Shown: positions 28,505-37,176, numbered from the stretch's first letter. The stretch is 46,895 bases of DNA from Haemophilus haemolyticus (GCF_003493605.1 NZ_QQKA01000012.1:1-46895); one strand, 5' to 3'. Notes: a model not told the origin generated them from the sequence alone. Translations and numbers: made by a program.

Positions 28505-28540
28505 ACAAAAAGTCGGCGAATTTTCACCGCACTTTTTTGT
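28505..28540 (-). terminator. Imperfect USS-based terminator after yjjW
   Basis: ACAAAAAGTCGGCG is imperfectly complementary to a segment holding an exact USS (28526-28534) and ending TTTTTTGT. It lies directly after the yjjW stop codon. Confidence 0.5.
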
Positions 28541-28546
28541 AAACGA

Positions 28547-29335
28547 CTACAAAATAGTCAAAACCTTGTTAATTCCACATTGACGCGCATAAGCAGCCAA
28601 TGCATTAGTTTCTTCCGCACTTGGAATATGCGTCGATAACCCAGTTTCATCGCGCGCACCTTTACTATGCACACGGATAATTTTTAATGCCACATCAGGA
28701 TAATTTCGTAAAAGTAGCGCAACTTTTCCCACTAAATGTTCAGCATCAAAAAAATGCTTTAAAAAAACTAACCGCACTTCTTCCACTTTATTTAACGGCA
28801 ACAAGGCAGCCAGATTTTGTAAATTTCGCTCAAGTTTATCGTTTTTTATGTGTAAACGTTCCGGTATCACTTGCTGTGGCACGATTCCTGTTTGATTTTG
28901 TCGGTCAAAACAGAGCGTTTGTAAACCTGCGCCTTCTCCTTTCAGATCGAATAAAAATTTATCAGTGACATCGATTAACGAACGAATACGATCAAACTCA
29001 AAAAAGCCACTACTATCCAAATAGCAGGTTAATCCCTGCGAACGTAAAGCCTCAAAGAGCGGCACCAGTTTTTTATGATGGATAGTCGGTTCACCGCCTG
29101 AAATTGTTACGCCACGAATAAATGGAACCGCCTCCATAACCTGTTCATACAAATACTGCAAACTAACCAATTTCGCATTTTCCGTATAACGAGGAATAGT
29201 TTCTGGATTATGGCAATACAAGCAATTTAACTTGCAACCTTGCAGAAAAATACTCGAACGATTGCCTTGCCCCTCTACATTTGAAAAAGGAATAATCCGA
29301 TGTAACGGCACAAAAATCTCAGATAGTGCGGTCAT
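28547..29335 (-). CDS. yjjW: Radical SAM glycyl-radical enzyme activase YjjW
   Basis: 262-residue radical SAM protein. The [4Fe-4S] motif CKLNCLYC (Cys34, Cys38, Cys41) sits in FLQGCKLNCLYCHNPET, followed by TISGGEPT, the SAM-binding segment of activases such as PflA. The gap to the upstream yjjI is 8 bases, so it should install the glycyl radical on YjjI. Unlike E. coli YjjW as I recall it, there is no ferredoxin-like insert with extra Cys clusters between the CHNP motif and the GGE motif. A USS (28771-28779) encodes EVR. Substrate of the pair unknown. Confidence 0.9.
   Translation of the reverse strand: MTALSEIFVPLHRIIPFSNVEGQGNRSSIFLQGCKLNCLYCHNPETIPRYTENAKLVSLQYLYEQVMEAVPFIRGVTISGGEPTIHHKKLVPLFEALRSQGLTCYLDSSGFFEFDRIRSLIDVTDKFLFDLKGEGAGLQTLCFDRQNQTGIVPQQVIPERLHIKNDKLERNLQNLAALLPLNKVEEVRLVFLKHFFDAEHLVGKVALLLRNYPDVALKIIRVHSKGARDETGLSTHIPSAEETNALAAYARQCGINKVLTIL
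28771..28779 (-). repeat. USS inside yjjW
   Basis: Exact core encoding the VR of VEEVRLVFL in YjjW. Confidence 0.9.
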
Positions 29336-29343
29336 TTTTCCAA

Positions 29344-30888
29344 TTATTTTTCAGCAGTGACATCTTTTTCATCGCGTAATTGGCGATCAAACACGTTGGC
29401 ACATTCATCCGTACCCGAGCCATACCAGGTTGTGTCGCGTAATGCGACTTCGCCTTTACGGTATTTTTCAACTTCGCTTTTCTTCACCAAATAACCCGTA
29501 ACGCGAATTAAATCCGTGTTTTTCAAATAGGTGGTAATGTAGCGATAGCCTAAGGAAAATGCCCCATCAATAATATCTACGACCGCATCGCAGTGATCTA
29601 CATAGGTTTGATCAAAGGCGAATAAATCCCCTGTACCAGATGGGAAATATTTATGGAACGGTGCAGACTGTTTCAAATGTGCAAGTAGCGTTGGTTCCTC
29701 GCCTACACGAATACGGTGAGCCGGTGCGTTGCGTTTGTCTTCTTCGTGGTTACTTGCGCCAACTTGCGCATGTAATAAATAACGATTGCCAGTGCGTTCA
29801 GCATAAACCCCTTCATGTGCATCAGTGATTTCTTTAAGTTTATCCATAATTGCTGTCGCAATCTCATCGCCACGAGCACTCTTACCAAAGGTTTCATTTA
29901 ATCCTTCACATTGCAATAAATGGTTTGCTGCATCTGCCAAGCCCACAATTGCAAACATCCCCGTAAAATTAGTGCGTTTGATAAAGCCTTCTTTTTCAAG
30001 GAATGAACTGTTAAAGAAATTACTTTCTTCCACCACAAACTTATGGCGTTTATCCATGGTTGAAAGAGCACATTTCGCCACACGTGGTAATAATTCGTTT
30101 ACCATTTCATCCGCACTTTTACACGCTCGAGCAATCGTGCCTAGACGTAAACGCGTTAATGTGTAAGCACCGCCACATTCAGGCAGTGCGTTATAGCAAC
30201 TTGCTACGCCATATTCTTCACCTAGATCGGAAATATAGTAAGCATCGTTCGCAAAAGATGGTTTAGAAACTAATAAACAGGCTTTTGCTGCAAGTTCAGC
30301 AAACTCACGGCTCGTTTTAGATTTGTCATAACGAATGGTCATATTCGGTGTTGGTGCCTCAAGCTCAATCACTGCGCGTAAAATCAAACGTCCTGCTTTC
30401 GTGTCATAAGGTCCAATATTGGCATGACAGAATGAATCAGGCACAGTTTTATCGATATGATTTAAGAAACGTTTAATTTTGATGTAGTCTTTTTCTTCAT
30501 CAGTAATGAACGGTTCGAGCAATACATCAAGACGACCAACATAAACAGGGTAAGTTGTAATGGATGGCACGTGAGAGTAAAGAATCAATAATCCATCAAG
30601 TGCTTCATCAAGATCTTTTGGTGGCGGCAATTCTAAAAATTCGCAGCCTTTTTGGATATACACATTGTAATCAGGCAGGATATAACGAGGACGATAAATC
30701 GCGTAACCTTCACATAAATCACAAATCATCTGATTCTGTAAAAAGCCCCATTCTTCATCGGTATAGCCAAGCAAATCACGAGGATCAAATAAACGCTCAG
30801 CAATATTACCTAATGTCATTAATTTTTGATGATAAGTCAGATTATTGGCTTTAACCGTATCGAGAATATCTTGAAGTGAAGCTAACAT
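29344..30888 (-). CDS. yjjI: Glycyl-radical enzyme YjjI (DUF3029), function unknown
   Basis: 514-residue member of the YjjI family (E. coli ~516), much shorter than pyruvate formate-lyase. The C-terminal glycyl-radical signature RVTGYLV puts the radical on Gly465. A thiyl-type Cys lies in the stretch ASCYNALPECGGAYTLTRL (near residues 230-245), so an active-site Cys/Gly pair is present. Further Cys are near the C-terminus (TDECANVF). It is followed 8 bases later by its presumed activase yjjW, then nupC and deoD, and preceded by a good CRP site. The reaction is not known to me; the nucleoside context suggests nucleoside, deoxyribose or purine/pyrimidine metabolism under anaerobic conditions, as inference only. 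Confidence 0.92.
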   Translation of the reverse strand: MLASLQDILDTVKANNLTYHQKLMTLGNIAERLFDPRDLLGYTDEEWGFLQNQMICDLCEGYAIYRPRYILPDYNVYIQKGCEFLELPPPKDLDEALDGLLILYSHVPSITTYPVYVGRLDVLLEPFITDEEKDYIKIKRFLNHIDKTVPDSFCHANIGPYDTKAGRLILRAVIELEAPTPNMTIRYDKSKTSREFAELAAKACLLVSKPSFANDAYYISDLGEEYGVASCYNALPECGGAYTLTRLRLGTIARACKSADEMVNELLPRVAKCALSTMDKRHKFVVEESNFFNSSFLEKEGFIKRTNFTGMFAIVGLADAANHLLQCEGLNETFGKSARGDEIATAIMDKLKEITDAHEGVYAERTGNRYLLHAQVGASNHEEDKRNAPAHRIRVGEEPTLLAHLKQSAPFHKYFPSGTGDLFAFDQTYVDHCDAVVDIIDGAFSLGYRYITTYLKNTDLIRVTGYLVKKSEVEKYRKGEVALRDTTWYGSGTDECANVFDRQLRDEKDVTAEK

Positions 30889-30950
30889 AACGTCCCCCTT
30901 TGAAAATGGTTTTGTATTTTACGCAATGGTAACAAAATAGACAATTTTGA

Positions 30951-30972
30951 AAACGTGAGCGAGATCACATTT
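30951..30972 (-). promoter_or_regulatory. CRP-binding site upstream of yjjI
   Basis: On the minus strand TGTGA, six bases, then TCACG, with flanking AAA and TTT, is a near-consensus CRP palindrome centred 73 bases before the yjjI start. The promoter spacing cannot be fixed by eye because several weak -10 candidates exist (for example TAAAAT at 30916-30921). Confidence 0.75.
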
Positions 30973-31100
30973 TCAGAAATAAAAACCGAGGCAAACGATT
31001 AACTATTAAAATAAGAAATATAGAATTTAGATGGTAGAGAGAAAAAGATTTTACTGGCAGAACAGAAAATATCCGCCAGTTTTAATTTGATTGGCGAATT

Positions 31101-32141
31101 TTAAATATTATCACTTGAATAACACATTTTCTTAACAAAAGGGATTATCTCTTGTAATGCTTGTTGAATAGAAATTAACCCTAGATTCATTTGAGTCGCT
31201 TTTCCTGCGGGTGGGCAAAATGCAAGATGTTTATCGACATCATTAATCGGTTTCCAGCGTCTCGGCTGGGAAGAACGGCTATTTGGATAAAACCCGATTG
31301 TCGGAATATTAAACGCACTACTCAAATGCAATGGCCCTGTAGATCCCGCAATAAATAAATCCGCACAAGCTAAAGAATGAGCAAAATCCACTAAACCTTT
31401 ATTCTTATCGTAAATGGCTACACGTGAATCATCCACCAAATTTGCCAATTCATGGGCTTTTTCACTTTCGCCAGGCCCTGCTGTCAGCACAACATTGCAA
31501 TCAAACTCAGCCAATAAGCCTTTAATTAAATCTGCATATTGCGCTAAAGAAAGATTCGTTGCTGAGCCACCAGAACCACTATGCACAAAGATCCATTTTT
31601 TATTTGCGGAAAGCCCTAAACGCTCTTGCAACAAAACGCGTTGATTTTCCACCGCACTTTTCTCAAAGGTTAAATAAGGCGGTTTAGGTTCAACAATTGG
31701 CATATTATGCTTGTGCAAAAAAGCGCGGACTAAATCTTGATTGTATTCCGCTTCTGATTTTTCAGAACGAGAACGGCGTTGTGTTAGACGGTGATTATAG
31801 AGAATTTGAACCCATTTAGTCGCAGGTGCAAGGCGATATTTAATTCCACTTTTCCAAGCGAGTTTTCCATTATGGGTATTGGAAAAGAAACTAATCATTC
31901 CATCAAACTGCTGTGCTTTGATTTCCTGCACAAGACGATTGAAATCCGTTTTATCATTTTTTTTGCTATCAATAATGACATGATCAATAAACGGACAAAC
32001 TTCCGCTAAAGGCGCAGTGTAACTCGGCACAAGTGCGGTTAATTTTAAAGAAGGATTCGATAACTTCAGCATAGCAAAAGCGGGCCATGCTTGCATAAAA
32101 TCGCCTAATTTATCGTTACGAATAACTAATAGCTTTTCCAT
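31101..32141 (-). CDS. orfH: LPS heptosyltransferase III (GT9), OrfH
   Basis: 346-residue glycosyltransferase family 9 protein, cytoplasmic face of the inner membrane. It has the heptosyltransferase N-terminal signature LLVIRNDKLGDFMQAWPAF (the family's R-x-D-x-x-G-D) and the C-terminal ADP-heptose-binding FIAGSTGPLHLSSAFNIPTIGFYP. I recall HI0523 as OrfH, which adds the third inner-core heptose in H. influenzae LPS; OpsX and RfaF, which add the first two, are elsewhere. It follows fba by 66 bases but a USS hairpin lies between. USS at 31651 and 32031 encode SAV and TAL. Confidence 0.85.
   Translation of the reverse strand: MEKLLVIRNDKLGDFMQAWPAFAMLKLSNPSLKLTALVPSYTAPLAEVCPFIDHVIIDSKKNDKTDFNRLVQEIKAQQFDGMISFFSNTHNGKLAWKSGIKYRLAPATKWVQILYNHRLTQRRSRSEKSEAEYNQDLVRAFLHKHNMPIVEPKPPYLTFEKSAVENQRVLLQERLGLSANKKWIFVHSGSGGSATNLSLAQYADLIKGLLAEFDCNVVLTAGPGESEKAHELANLVDDSRVAIYDKNKGLVDFAHSLACADLFIAGSTGPLHLSSAFNIPTIGFYPNSRSSQPRRWKPINDVDKHLAFCPPAGKATQMNLGLISIQQALQEIIPFVKKMCYSSDNI
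31651..31659 (-). repeat. USS inside orfH
   Basis: Exact core encoding Ser-Ala-Val in FEKSAVENQ. Confidence 0.9.
32031..32039 (+). repeat. USS inside orfH
   Basis: Exact core encoding Thr-Ala-Leu in LKLTALVPSY. Confidence 0.9.
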
Positions 32142-32159
32142 AATTTCTCCGCTAAAACA

Positions 32160-32187
32160 AAAAACCGCACTCGAAAGTGCGGTCGTA
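32160..32187 (-). terminator. USS-type hairpin between fba and orfH
   Basis: ACCGCAC (32164-32170) pairs with GTGCGGT (32177-32183) around TCGAAA. The plus-orientation core at 32175-32183 is exact; the partner is one base off. An A-run on the plus-strand left gives a T-run for minus-strand transcripts. Confidence 0.75.
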
Positions 32188-32207
32188 TTTTATGTTATTT
32201 TTGTGGA

Positions 32208-33287
32208 TTATAAAACATCAACACAATTTAAGTCTTCGAAAGATTGTTCTAAGCGTTTAGACATAGATTCTTCCATTTTACGTAACCATACTCGTGGATC
32301 GTAGTATTTTTTGTTTGGCGCATCTGGGCCTTCAGGGTTACCTAATTGACCTTGAAGATAAGCTTCATTTGCTTTATAGAAGTTCAAAATACCATTCCAA
32401 GATGCCCATTGAGTATCGGTATCAATGTTCATTTTGATTGCACCGTAACTAATTGCTTCGCGGATTTCTTCGCGGCTAGAACCAGAACCTCCGTGGAAGA
32501 CGAAATTAATTGGTTTTGCAGGAAGATTACGTTCTTTCGCTACGAACTCTTGTGATGCACCTAAAATAGATGGTTTTAATTTTACGTTACCTGGTTTATA
32601 AACACCATGTACGTTACCAAATGCTGCAGCAACCGTAAATTTAGGGCTTACTGGATTTAATTGGTCGTAAACATAAAGCACATCAGATGGTTGAGTATAT
32701 AAACGAGACTCATCAACACCAGAATTATCTACGCCATCTTCTTCACCACCGGTAATACCGATTTCGATTTCAAGAGTCATACCCATTTTATTCATACGAG
32801 CGAGGTATTCACGGCAGATTGCCATATTTTCTTCCATTGGCTCTTCAGAAAGGTCAAGCATGTGAGAAGAGAATAATGGACGGCCAGTTTCAGCGAAGTG
32901 TTTTTCACCCGCTTCAAGTAATCCATCGATCCATGGAAGTAATTTTTTTGCAGCGTGGTCAGTGTGAAGAATAACAGGAACACCGTATTCTTTAGCTAAA
33001 GTATGAACGTGTTTCGCTCCAGCAATCGCACCAAGTACATCAGGACGGGCACCGCTTGCTGGTTTAATGCCTTTACCCGCATAGAACGCAGCACCACCGT
33101 TAGAAAATTGAATAATAACTGGCGCTTTTACGCGTGCAGCAGTTTCTAACACGGCATTAACTGAGTCAGAACCTACGCAGTTTACCGCAGGGATAGCAAA
33201 GTTATGCTCTTTTGCATAAGCAAAGATTTTTTGCACATCTTCACCTGTTACTACACCAGGTTTCACGATATCTAATAATTTAGCCAT
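32208..33287 (-). CDS. fba: Class II fructose-bisphosphate aldolase
   Basis: 359-residue zinc-dependent aldolase that interconverts fructose-1,6-bisphosphate with dihydroxyacetone phosphate and glyceraldehyde-3-phosphate. The catalytic Asp and first zinc His are in VILHTDHAAKK (Asp110, His111). The other elements include LEIEIGITGGEEDGVDN, AAFGNVHGVY (zinc His) and VFHGGSGSS (phosphate loop, zinc His). It is a complete match in length to E. coli FbaA. It follows pgk by 118 bases on the same strand, as in the E. coli pgk-fbaA pair. Confidence 0.97.
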   Translation of the reverse strand: MAKLLDIVKPGVVTGEDVQKIFAYAKEHNFAIPAVNCVGSDSVNAVLETAARVKAPVIIQFSNGGAAFYAGKGIKPASGARPDVLGAIAGAKHVHTLAKEYGVPVILHTDHAAKKLLPWIDGLLEAGEKHFAETGRPLFSSHMLDLSEEPMEENMAICREYLARMNKMGMTLEIEIGITGGEEDGVDNSGVDESRLYTQPSDVLYVYDQLNPVSPKFTVAAAFGNVHGVYKPGNVKLKPSILGASQEFVAKERNLPAKPINFVFHGGSGSSREEIREAISYGAIKMNIDTDTQWASWNGILNFYKANEAYLQGQLGNPEGPDAPNKKYYDPRVWLRKMEESMSKRLEQSFEDLNCVDVL

Positions 33288-33397
33288 ACTTGTGTTTCCT
33301 TTTTATGTTTAGTGGGACAAACCCACAATTTGAGAATTTTTTGACTTTTATTGATGGCGACATTTTTAATGATCGCCATCGATATGTCACATAGGAA

Positions 33398-33406
33398 AAG
33401 TGCGGT
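33398..33406 (+). repeat. USS at the pgk stop codon
   Basis: Exact core whose last base is the last base of the pgk stop codon. Confidence 0.9.
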
Positions 33407-34566
33407 TAGTTTTTCGCACGTTTTTCAAGAATTTCTACTGCTGGTAATACTTTGCCTTCTACGAATTCTAAGAACGCACCACCACCCGTTGAAATGTAAG
33501 AAATCTTATCAGCAATACCAAATAAATCGATAGCCGCTAAAGTATCGCCGCCGCCAGCAATAGAGAATGCATCGCTGTTTGCAATCGCGTGAGAAATGAT
33601 TTCAGTCCCTTTACGGAAGTTAGGGAATTCAAACACGCCAACTGGACCATTCCATAAAACAGTTTTTGCATTTTTGATGATTTCAGCCAATTGTTCTGCA
33701 GATTTATCACCGATATCGAAGATAGATTCATCATCTTTCACTTCAGTCACTGATTTTTCTGTTGCTGCTGCAGTTTCAGTGAACTCTAAACCAACACGTA
33801 CATCAACTGGAACAGGAATATCTGTATTTGCTGCTAATTCTTTAGCGACTGGGATTAAATCAGCTTCATATAACGATTTACCCACATTGTGGCCTGCTGC
33901 CGCAATGAAAGTATTTGCAATACCACCGCCCACAATAATTTGGTCAGCAATTTTTGAAAGAGAATTTAATACCTCTAATTTGGTTGAAACTTTAGAACCA
34001 CCAACAATAGCCACCATTGGACGAGCTGGCTCTTTTAAGGCTTTACCTAATGCATCTAACTCAGCGGCTAATAATGGACCTGCACAAGCGATTGGTGCAA
34101 ATTCTGCAACGCCGTAAGTTGATGCTTGCGCACGGTGTGCTGTACCAAAGGCATCCATTACAAATACGTCGCAAAGTGCGGCATATTTTTTACCTAATTC
34201 AGGATCGTTTTTCTTTTCGCCTTTGTTTACGCGTACGTTTTCTAAAACAACGATTTCGCCTTCTTTAACCTCTACGCCGTTTAAATAATCTTGTTCTAAA
34301 CGAACATTAAAGCCTGCGTTTTTTAAGTAATCAACAACTGGCTGTAAAGAATCTTCTGGTTTGAATTCTCCTTCAGTTGGACGACCTAAGTGAGAGGTAA
34401 CCATCACTTTTGCACCTTTTTCTAAGGCTAATTTTAAAGTAGGAATGGTCGCACGAATACGCGCATCTGAGGTCACTTTGCCATCTTTTACTGGCACATT
34501 AAGATCTGCACGGATAAATACACGTTTACCCGCTAAATCTAAATCGGTCATTTTGATTACTGACAT
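33406..34566 (-). CDS. pgk: Phosphoglycerate kinase
   Basis: 386-residue cytoplasmic kinase making ATP from 1,3-bisphosphoglycerate. The N-terminal substrate motif [18 protein letters not shown], the basic-patch loop [11 protein letters not shown], the hinge region with [15 protein letters not shown], and the nucleotide loop [12 protein letters not shown] are all intact. It begins [16 protein letters not shown] with AGAGGAT upstream. It heads a pgk-fba(-orfH) unit with a good -10 box at 34613-34618 and an FNR-like palindrome placed about 41 bases before the predicted start. Confidence 0.97.
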   Translation of the reverse strand: MSVIKMTDLDLAGKRVFIRADLNVPVKDGKVTSDARIRATIPTLKLALEKGAKVMVTSHLGRPTEGEFKPEDSLQPVVDYLKNAGFNVRLEQDYLNGVEVKEGEIVVLENVRVNKGEKKNDPELGKKYAALCDVFVMDAFGTAHRAQASTYGVAEFAPIACAGPLLAAELDALGKALKEPARPMVAIVGGSKVSTKLEVLNSLSKIADQIIVGGGIANTFIAAAGHNVGKSLYEADLIPVAKELAANTDIPVPVDVRVGLEFTETAAATEKSVTEVKDDESIFDIGDKSAEQLAEIIKNAKTVLWNGPVGVFEFPNFRKGTEIISHAIANSDAFSIAGGGDTLAAIDLFGIADKISYISTGGGAFLEFVEGKVLPAVEILEKRAKN

Positions 34567-34612
34567 AATCTATCCTCTTATTAAGTTAAAATTAAAATTG
34601 AAAACTTTTCGT

Positions 34613-34640
34613 ATTATACCTACTTCGTGCTAGGTTGTAA
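34613..34640 (-). promoter_or_regulatory. pgk promoter
   Basis: On the minus strand a perfect TATAAT (34613-34618) with a poor -35 (TTACAA, 16-base spacing). A weak -35 fits an activator-dependent promoter. Confidence 0.65.
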
Positions 34641-34653
34641 CGATTTAGATCAA
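34640..34653 (-). promoter_or_regulatory. FNR-like site at the pgk promoter
   Basis: On the minus strand TTGAT-CTAA-ATCGT matches the FNR consensus TTGAT-N4-ATCAA at 8 of 10 positions. Its centre is about 40-41 bases before the start point predicted from the -10 box, the usual class II activator position. Confidence 0.45.
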
Positions 34654-34661
34654 AGAAATTC

Positions 34662-35444
34662 TTATTTGCTTTGGCAATTCATTACCTGCCATTTTTTATC
34701 ATAACAAATAAATAATTCATTTCGACTAGCCCTCAAATACGCATTTTTTAATTGTGGATTATGTTGCTTCATCCAACCAAAAAGTTCATCTCTACTTAAT
34801 TTTTGATTTGGTAATTTTAATGCGTTAAATAATTCCTGCTCCTTAGCAAAATATTGCTGGGCAGAATCAAAGGTGCAACTACCGTGTTTTTCCCATTCGC
34901 CTTGCAATAATTGCTCGCCCGGAGAAATTGCCAAATATTGTGCTAATAAACCTTTTGGCAAAGCAGGTAAATCGCCTTTGCAAAAACGAGGATGATCTGA
35001 AACAGCACGAGCATTCGCATTTTGAGGCCATAGCCCATGTACGACCCAACCAAAAGTGCGGTTATTTCCACATTGATATTGGGAGGATGCAGGCAACTGA
35101 TCGCCATATTTTTCACGCTGAATATCACAAAATCCAGGCGACCAAGATAATGCCAACATATAATAATCAACTGGTGCCTGCGCATTTTGCCCGATACGAT
35201 CATTGTGCATAATCACATCATAGTTTGCAAAAACATCTGGCTTTTTCACCGCACTTTTTTCAATATCTGTCCGCTTTGTCTCAAATTGAGGCTCTAATTT
35301 AGGTTCAGGCGCTTTTGCTTGCTTAGCCTGTTCCATTACGGGAGAAGACGATTGATGTTTAGCTTTGGTTGGATCAGTAAAATATTGCCAAATTGCTAAT
35401 ACAACAAGGATAATAAGAGAAAGAATGGAAGTAAGTTTTTTCAT
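34662..35444 (-). CDS. RNase T2 family ribonuclease (RNase I type)
   Basis: 260-residue endoribonuclease of the T2 family, as E. coli RNase I, which degrades RNA in the periplasm. CAS-1 is FGWVVHGLWPQ (His136) and CAS-2 is EWEKHGSC (Glu183, His187), so the catalytic set is complete; paired cysteines fit disulfides. The N-terminus has one hydrophobic helix (residues ~5-21) with no clear signal-peptidase site, then ~50 low-complexity Lys/Pro/Gln residues, so it may be membrane-tethered instead of freely soluble. USS at 35054 (RTF) and 35248 (SAV). It corresponds to HI0526 by recollection. Confidence 0.9.
   Translation of the reverse strand: MKKLTSILSLIILVVLAIWQYFTDPTKAKHQSSSPVMEQAKQAKAPEPKLEPQFETKRTDIEKSAVKKPDVFANYDVIMHNDRIGQNAQAPVDYYMLALSWSPGFCDIQREKYGDQLPASSQYQCGNNRTFGWVVHGLWPQNANARAVSDHPRFCKGDLPALPKGLLAQYLAISPGEQLLQGEWEKHGSCTFDSAQQYFAKEQELFNALKLPNQKLSRDELFGWMKQHNPQLKNAYLRASRNELFICYDKKWQVMNCQSK
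35054..35062 (+). repeat. USS inside the RNase T2 gene
   Basis: Exact core encoding Arg-Thr-Phe immediately before the catalytic CAS-1 motif. Confidence 0.9.
35248..35256 (-). repeat. USS inside the RNase T2 gene
   Basis: Exact core encoding Ser-Ala-Val in the low-complexity linker. Confidence 0.9.
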
Positions 35445-35457
35445 AAATTTTGTTTAG

Positions 35458-35781
<324 letters not shown>

Positions 35782-35789
35782 AACATAAC

Positions 35790-35912
35790 TTGCCTTCCCC
35801 TACTTGTGGGGGAAGGTGCCCGAAGGGCGGAAGGGGGCTTTCTATATATCCCCTCAACCTTCGGCAGCTCCCCTGCAAACAGAGGGAGAAAAGTGTTTTC
35901 TCTAGGGAAAAA
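35790..35912. repeat. Intergenic dyad repeat element
   Basis: About 120 bases of nested inverted repeats in a gap between convergent genes: CCTTCCCC with GGGGGAAGG (about 35794-35817), GCCCGAAGGGC (about 35818-35830), and CTCCC with GGGAG (about 35870-35890). It is markedly more G+C-rich than its surroundings. It resembles intergenic dyad sequences I recall from H. influenzae; it probably also ends transcription from yfhL and tyrP. Its copy number elsewhere cannot be seen from this window. Confidence 0.65.
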
Positions 35913-35919
35913 TCAAATA

Positions 35920-37140
35920 TTATCCCGCCACCGCTGGTAAATATCCCCATTGAATTAAAAATGGAATGACCATAATCACGACACCAATCAATAACGCAAA
36001 CACCAAAGCAAAATTACCGCCAGCAACACGATATAGCAATGTCGGATTGGCAATACGTGTACGCCACGCCAAACCAATTGGTAAAATTAAGCAATAGAAC
36101 GCACACAACAACCCTGCGTAACTTAATGCAGTAATAAACCCTTCAGGATAAAACAATGCAAATACAAGTGGCGGTAAAAATGCGGCGATGGTTAAAACAA
36201 AACGATTAGTTGGCAAATGATAACGCTTAAATAAATCCCCCAATCCCTCAAATACACCAAGCATTACGCCTAAGAAAGAAGTAATCAGTGCAAGTGATGA
36301 AAACGCACGCACAACCTCTCCCATAAAATGCGAACCTGTGATTTCACGTGTTGCGTTCACTAAGCCATTTAGTGTTGGGTCAGCTTGTAAAATACGCACA
36401 AATTCACTTTGACTTAATACACCGTGAGTTGCTAACTGCCATACAAGATAAGCAGCTAATGGAATCGCAGTACCAATCAAAATAGCACGACGAAATTTTT
36501 CTACACTTCCACCTAAGTAGCTATTTACACTCGCCATAATGACATGGAAACCGAAAGAGGTGAAAAATATCGGCGCAGCAGAAACCACAAAAGCATAATC
36601 CAAAGGCAATGCCATTAAATTATCTGTTGCCACTTTTGGAAGCATCATAAACAGTACAAAAGCAAAGGCGACTAACTTACCAATAAATAACACGCGAGTT
36701 AAACCATCCACGCCTTTCGTTCCTATAACGACAAAAGAACCTAATACGACAGTGAAAATAACAATCGCCGTTTTAAGCGACATCGCTTCCATTCCAAAAG
36801 CAGTTGGCAAACCTGAAAGTAAAGATCCACCACCCGTAATATAAGCGGCTGAAAGCGCATAAAGTAAAATTAACAAACTTAAAGTGGCTAAAATACGTCC
36901 AGGAACCCCAAAATACTTTTCAGCTAGCGTGGCGACACCGTCATCCAACTGATCCGCTGTTTGATACACTTCTACAAACAACAATCCACTGTAAACCAAC
37001 AAAGCCCACAAGCCAACGAGCAATAACACGGTATAACCAAAGCCCATGCCAGCTGATGTAAGCGGCATAGCAAGCATACCTGCGCCAATGGTTGTGCCTG
37101 CAATAATCAGCGCACTCCCAAATGTTTTATTCTGTAACAT
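35920..37140 (-). CDS. tyrP: Tyrosine-specific permease TyrP
   Basis: 406-residue inner-membrane proton symporter of the hydroxy/aromatic amino acid permease (HAAAP) family, with about 11 hydrophobic helices. The family N-terminus is clear: SALIIAGTTIGAGMLAMPL, the unwound helix that contacts substrate. Other stretches close to E. coli TyrP include LYALSAAYITGGGSLL and FFTSFGFHVIMASVNSYLGG. Tyrosine is the most likely substrate; a tryptophan relative (Mtr) is less likely by similarity. I recall two tyrP-like genes in H. influenzae. It is 36 bases downstream of tdk and could be co-transcribed. Confidence 0.9.
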   Translation of the reverse strand: MLQNKTFGSALIIAGTTIGAGMLAMPLTSAGMGFGYTVLLLVGLWALLVYSGLLFVEVYQTADQLDDGVATLAEKYFGVPGRILATLSLLILLYALSAAYITGGGSLLSGLPTAFGMEAMSLKTAIVIFTVVLGSFVVIGTKGVDGLTRVLFIGKLVAFAFVLFMMLPKVATDNLMALPLDYAFVVSAAPIFFTSFGFHVIMASVNSYLGGSVEKFRRAILIGTAIPLAAYLVWQLATHGVLSQSEFVRILQADPTLNGLVNATREITGSHFMGEVVRAFSSLALITSFLGVMLGVFEGLGDLFKRYHLPTNRFVLTIAAFLPPLVFALFYPEGFITALSYAGLLCAFYCLILPIGLAWRTRIANPTLLYRVAGGNFALVFALLIGVVIMVIPFLIQWGYLPAVAG

Positions 37141-37176
37141 AAAATTATCCTTATCGTGTTGTGTTTGAAAACTAAT

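Noticed and set aside
30889-31100. FNR site or small gene upstream of yjjI
   Set aside because: I found no TTGAT-N4-ATCAA match and no credible short ORF; only the CRP site is supported.
33596-34117. 173-codon open frame on the plus strand opposite pgk
   Set aside because: It is entirely antisense to a clearly coding, conserved gene, has no ribosome site and resembles no known family.
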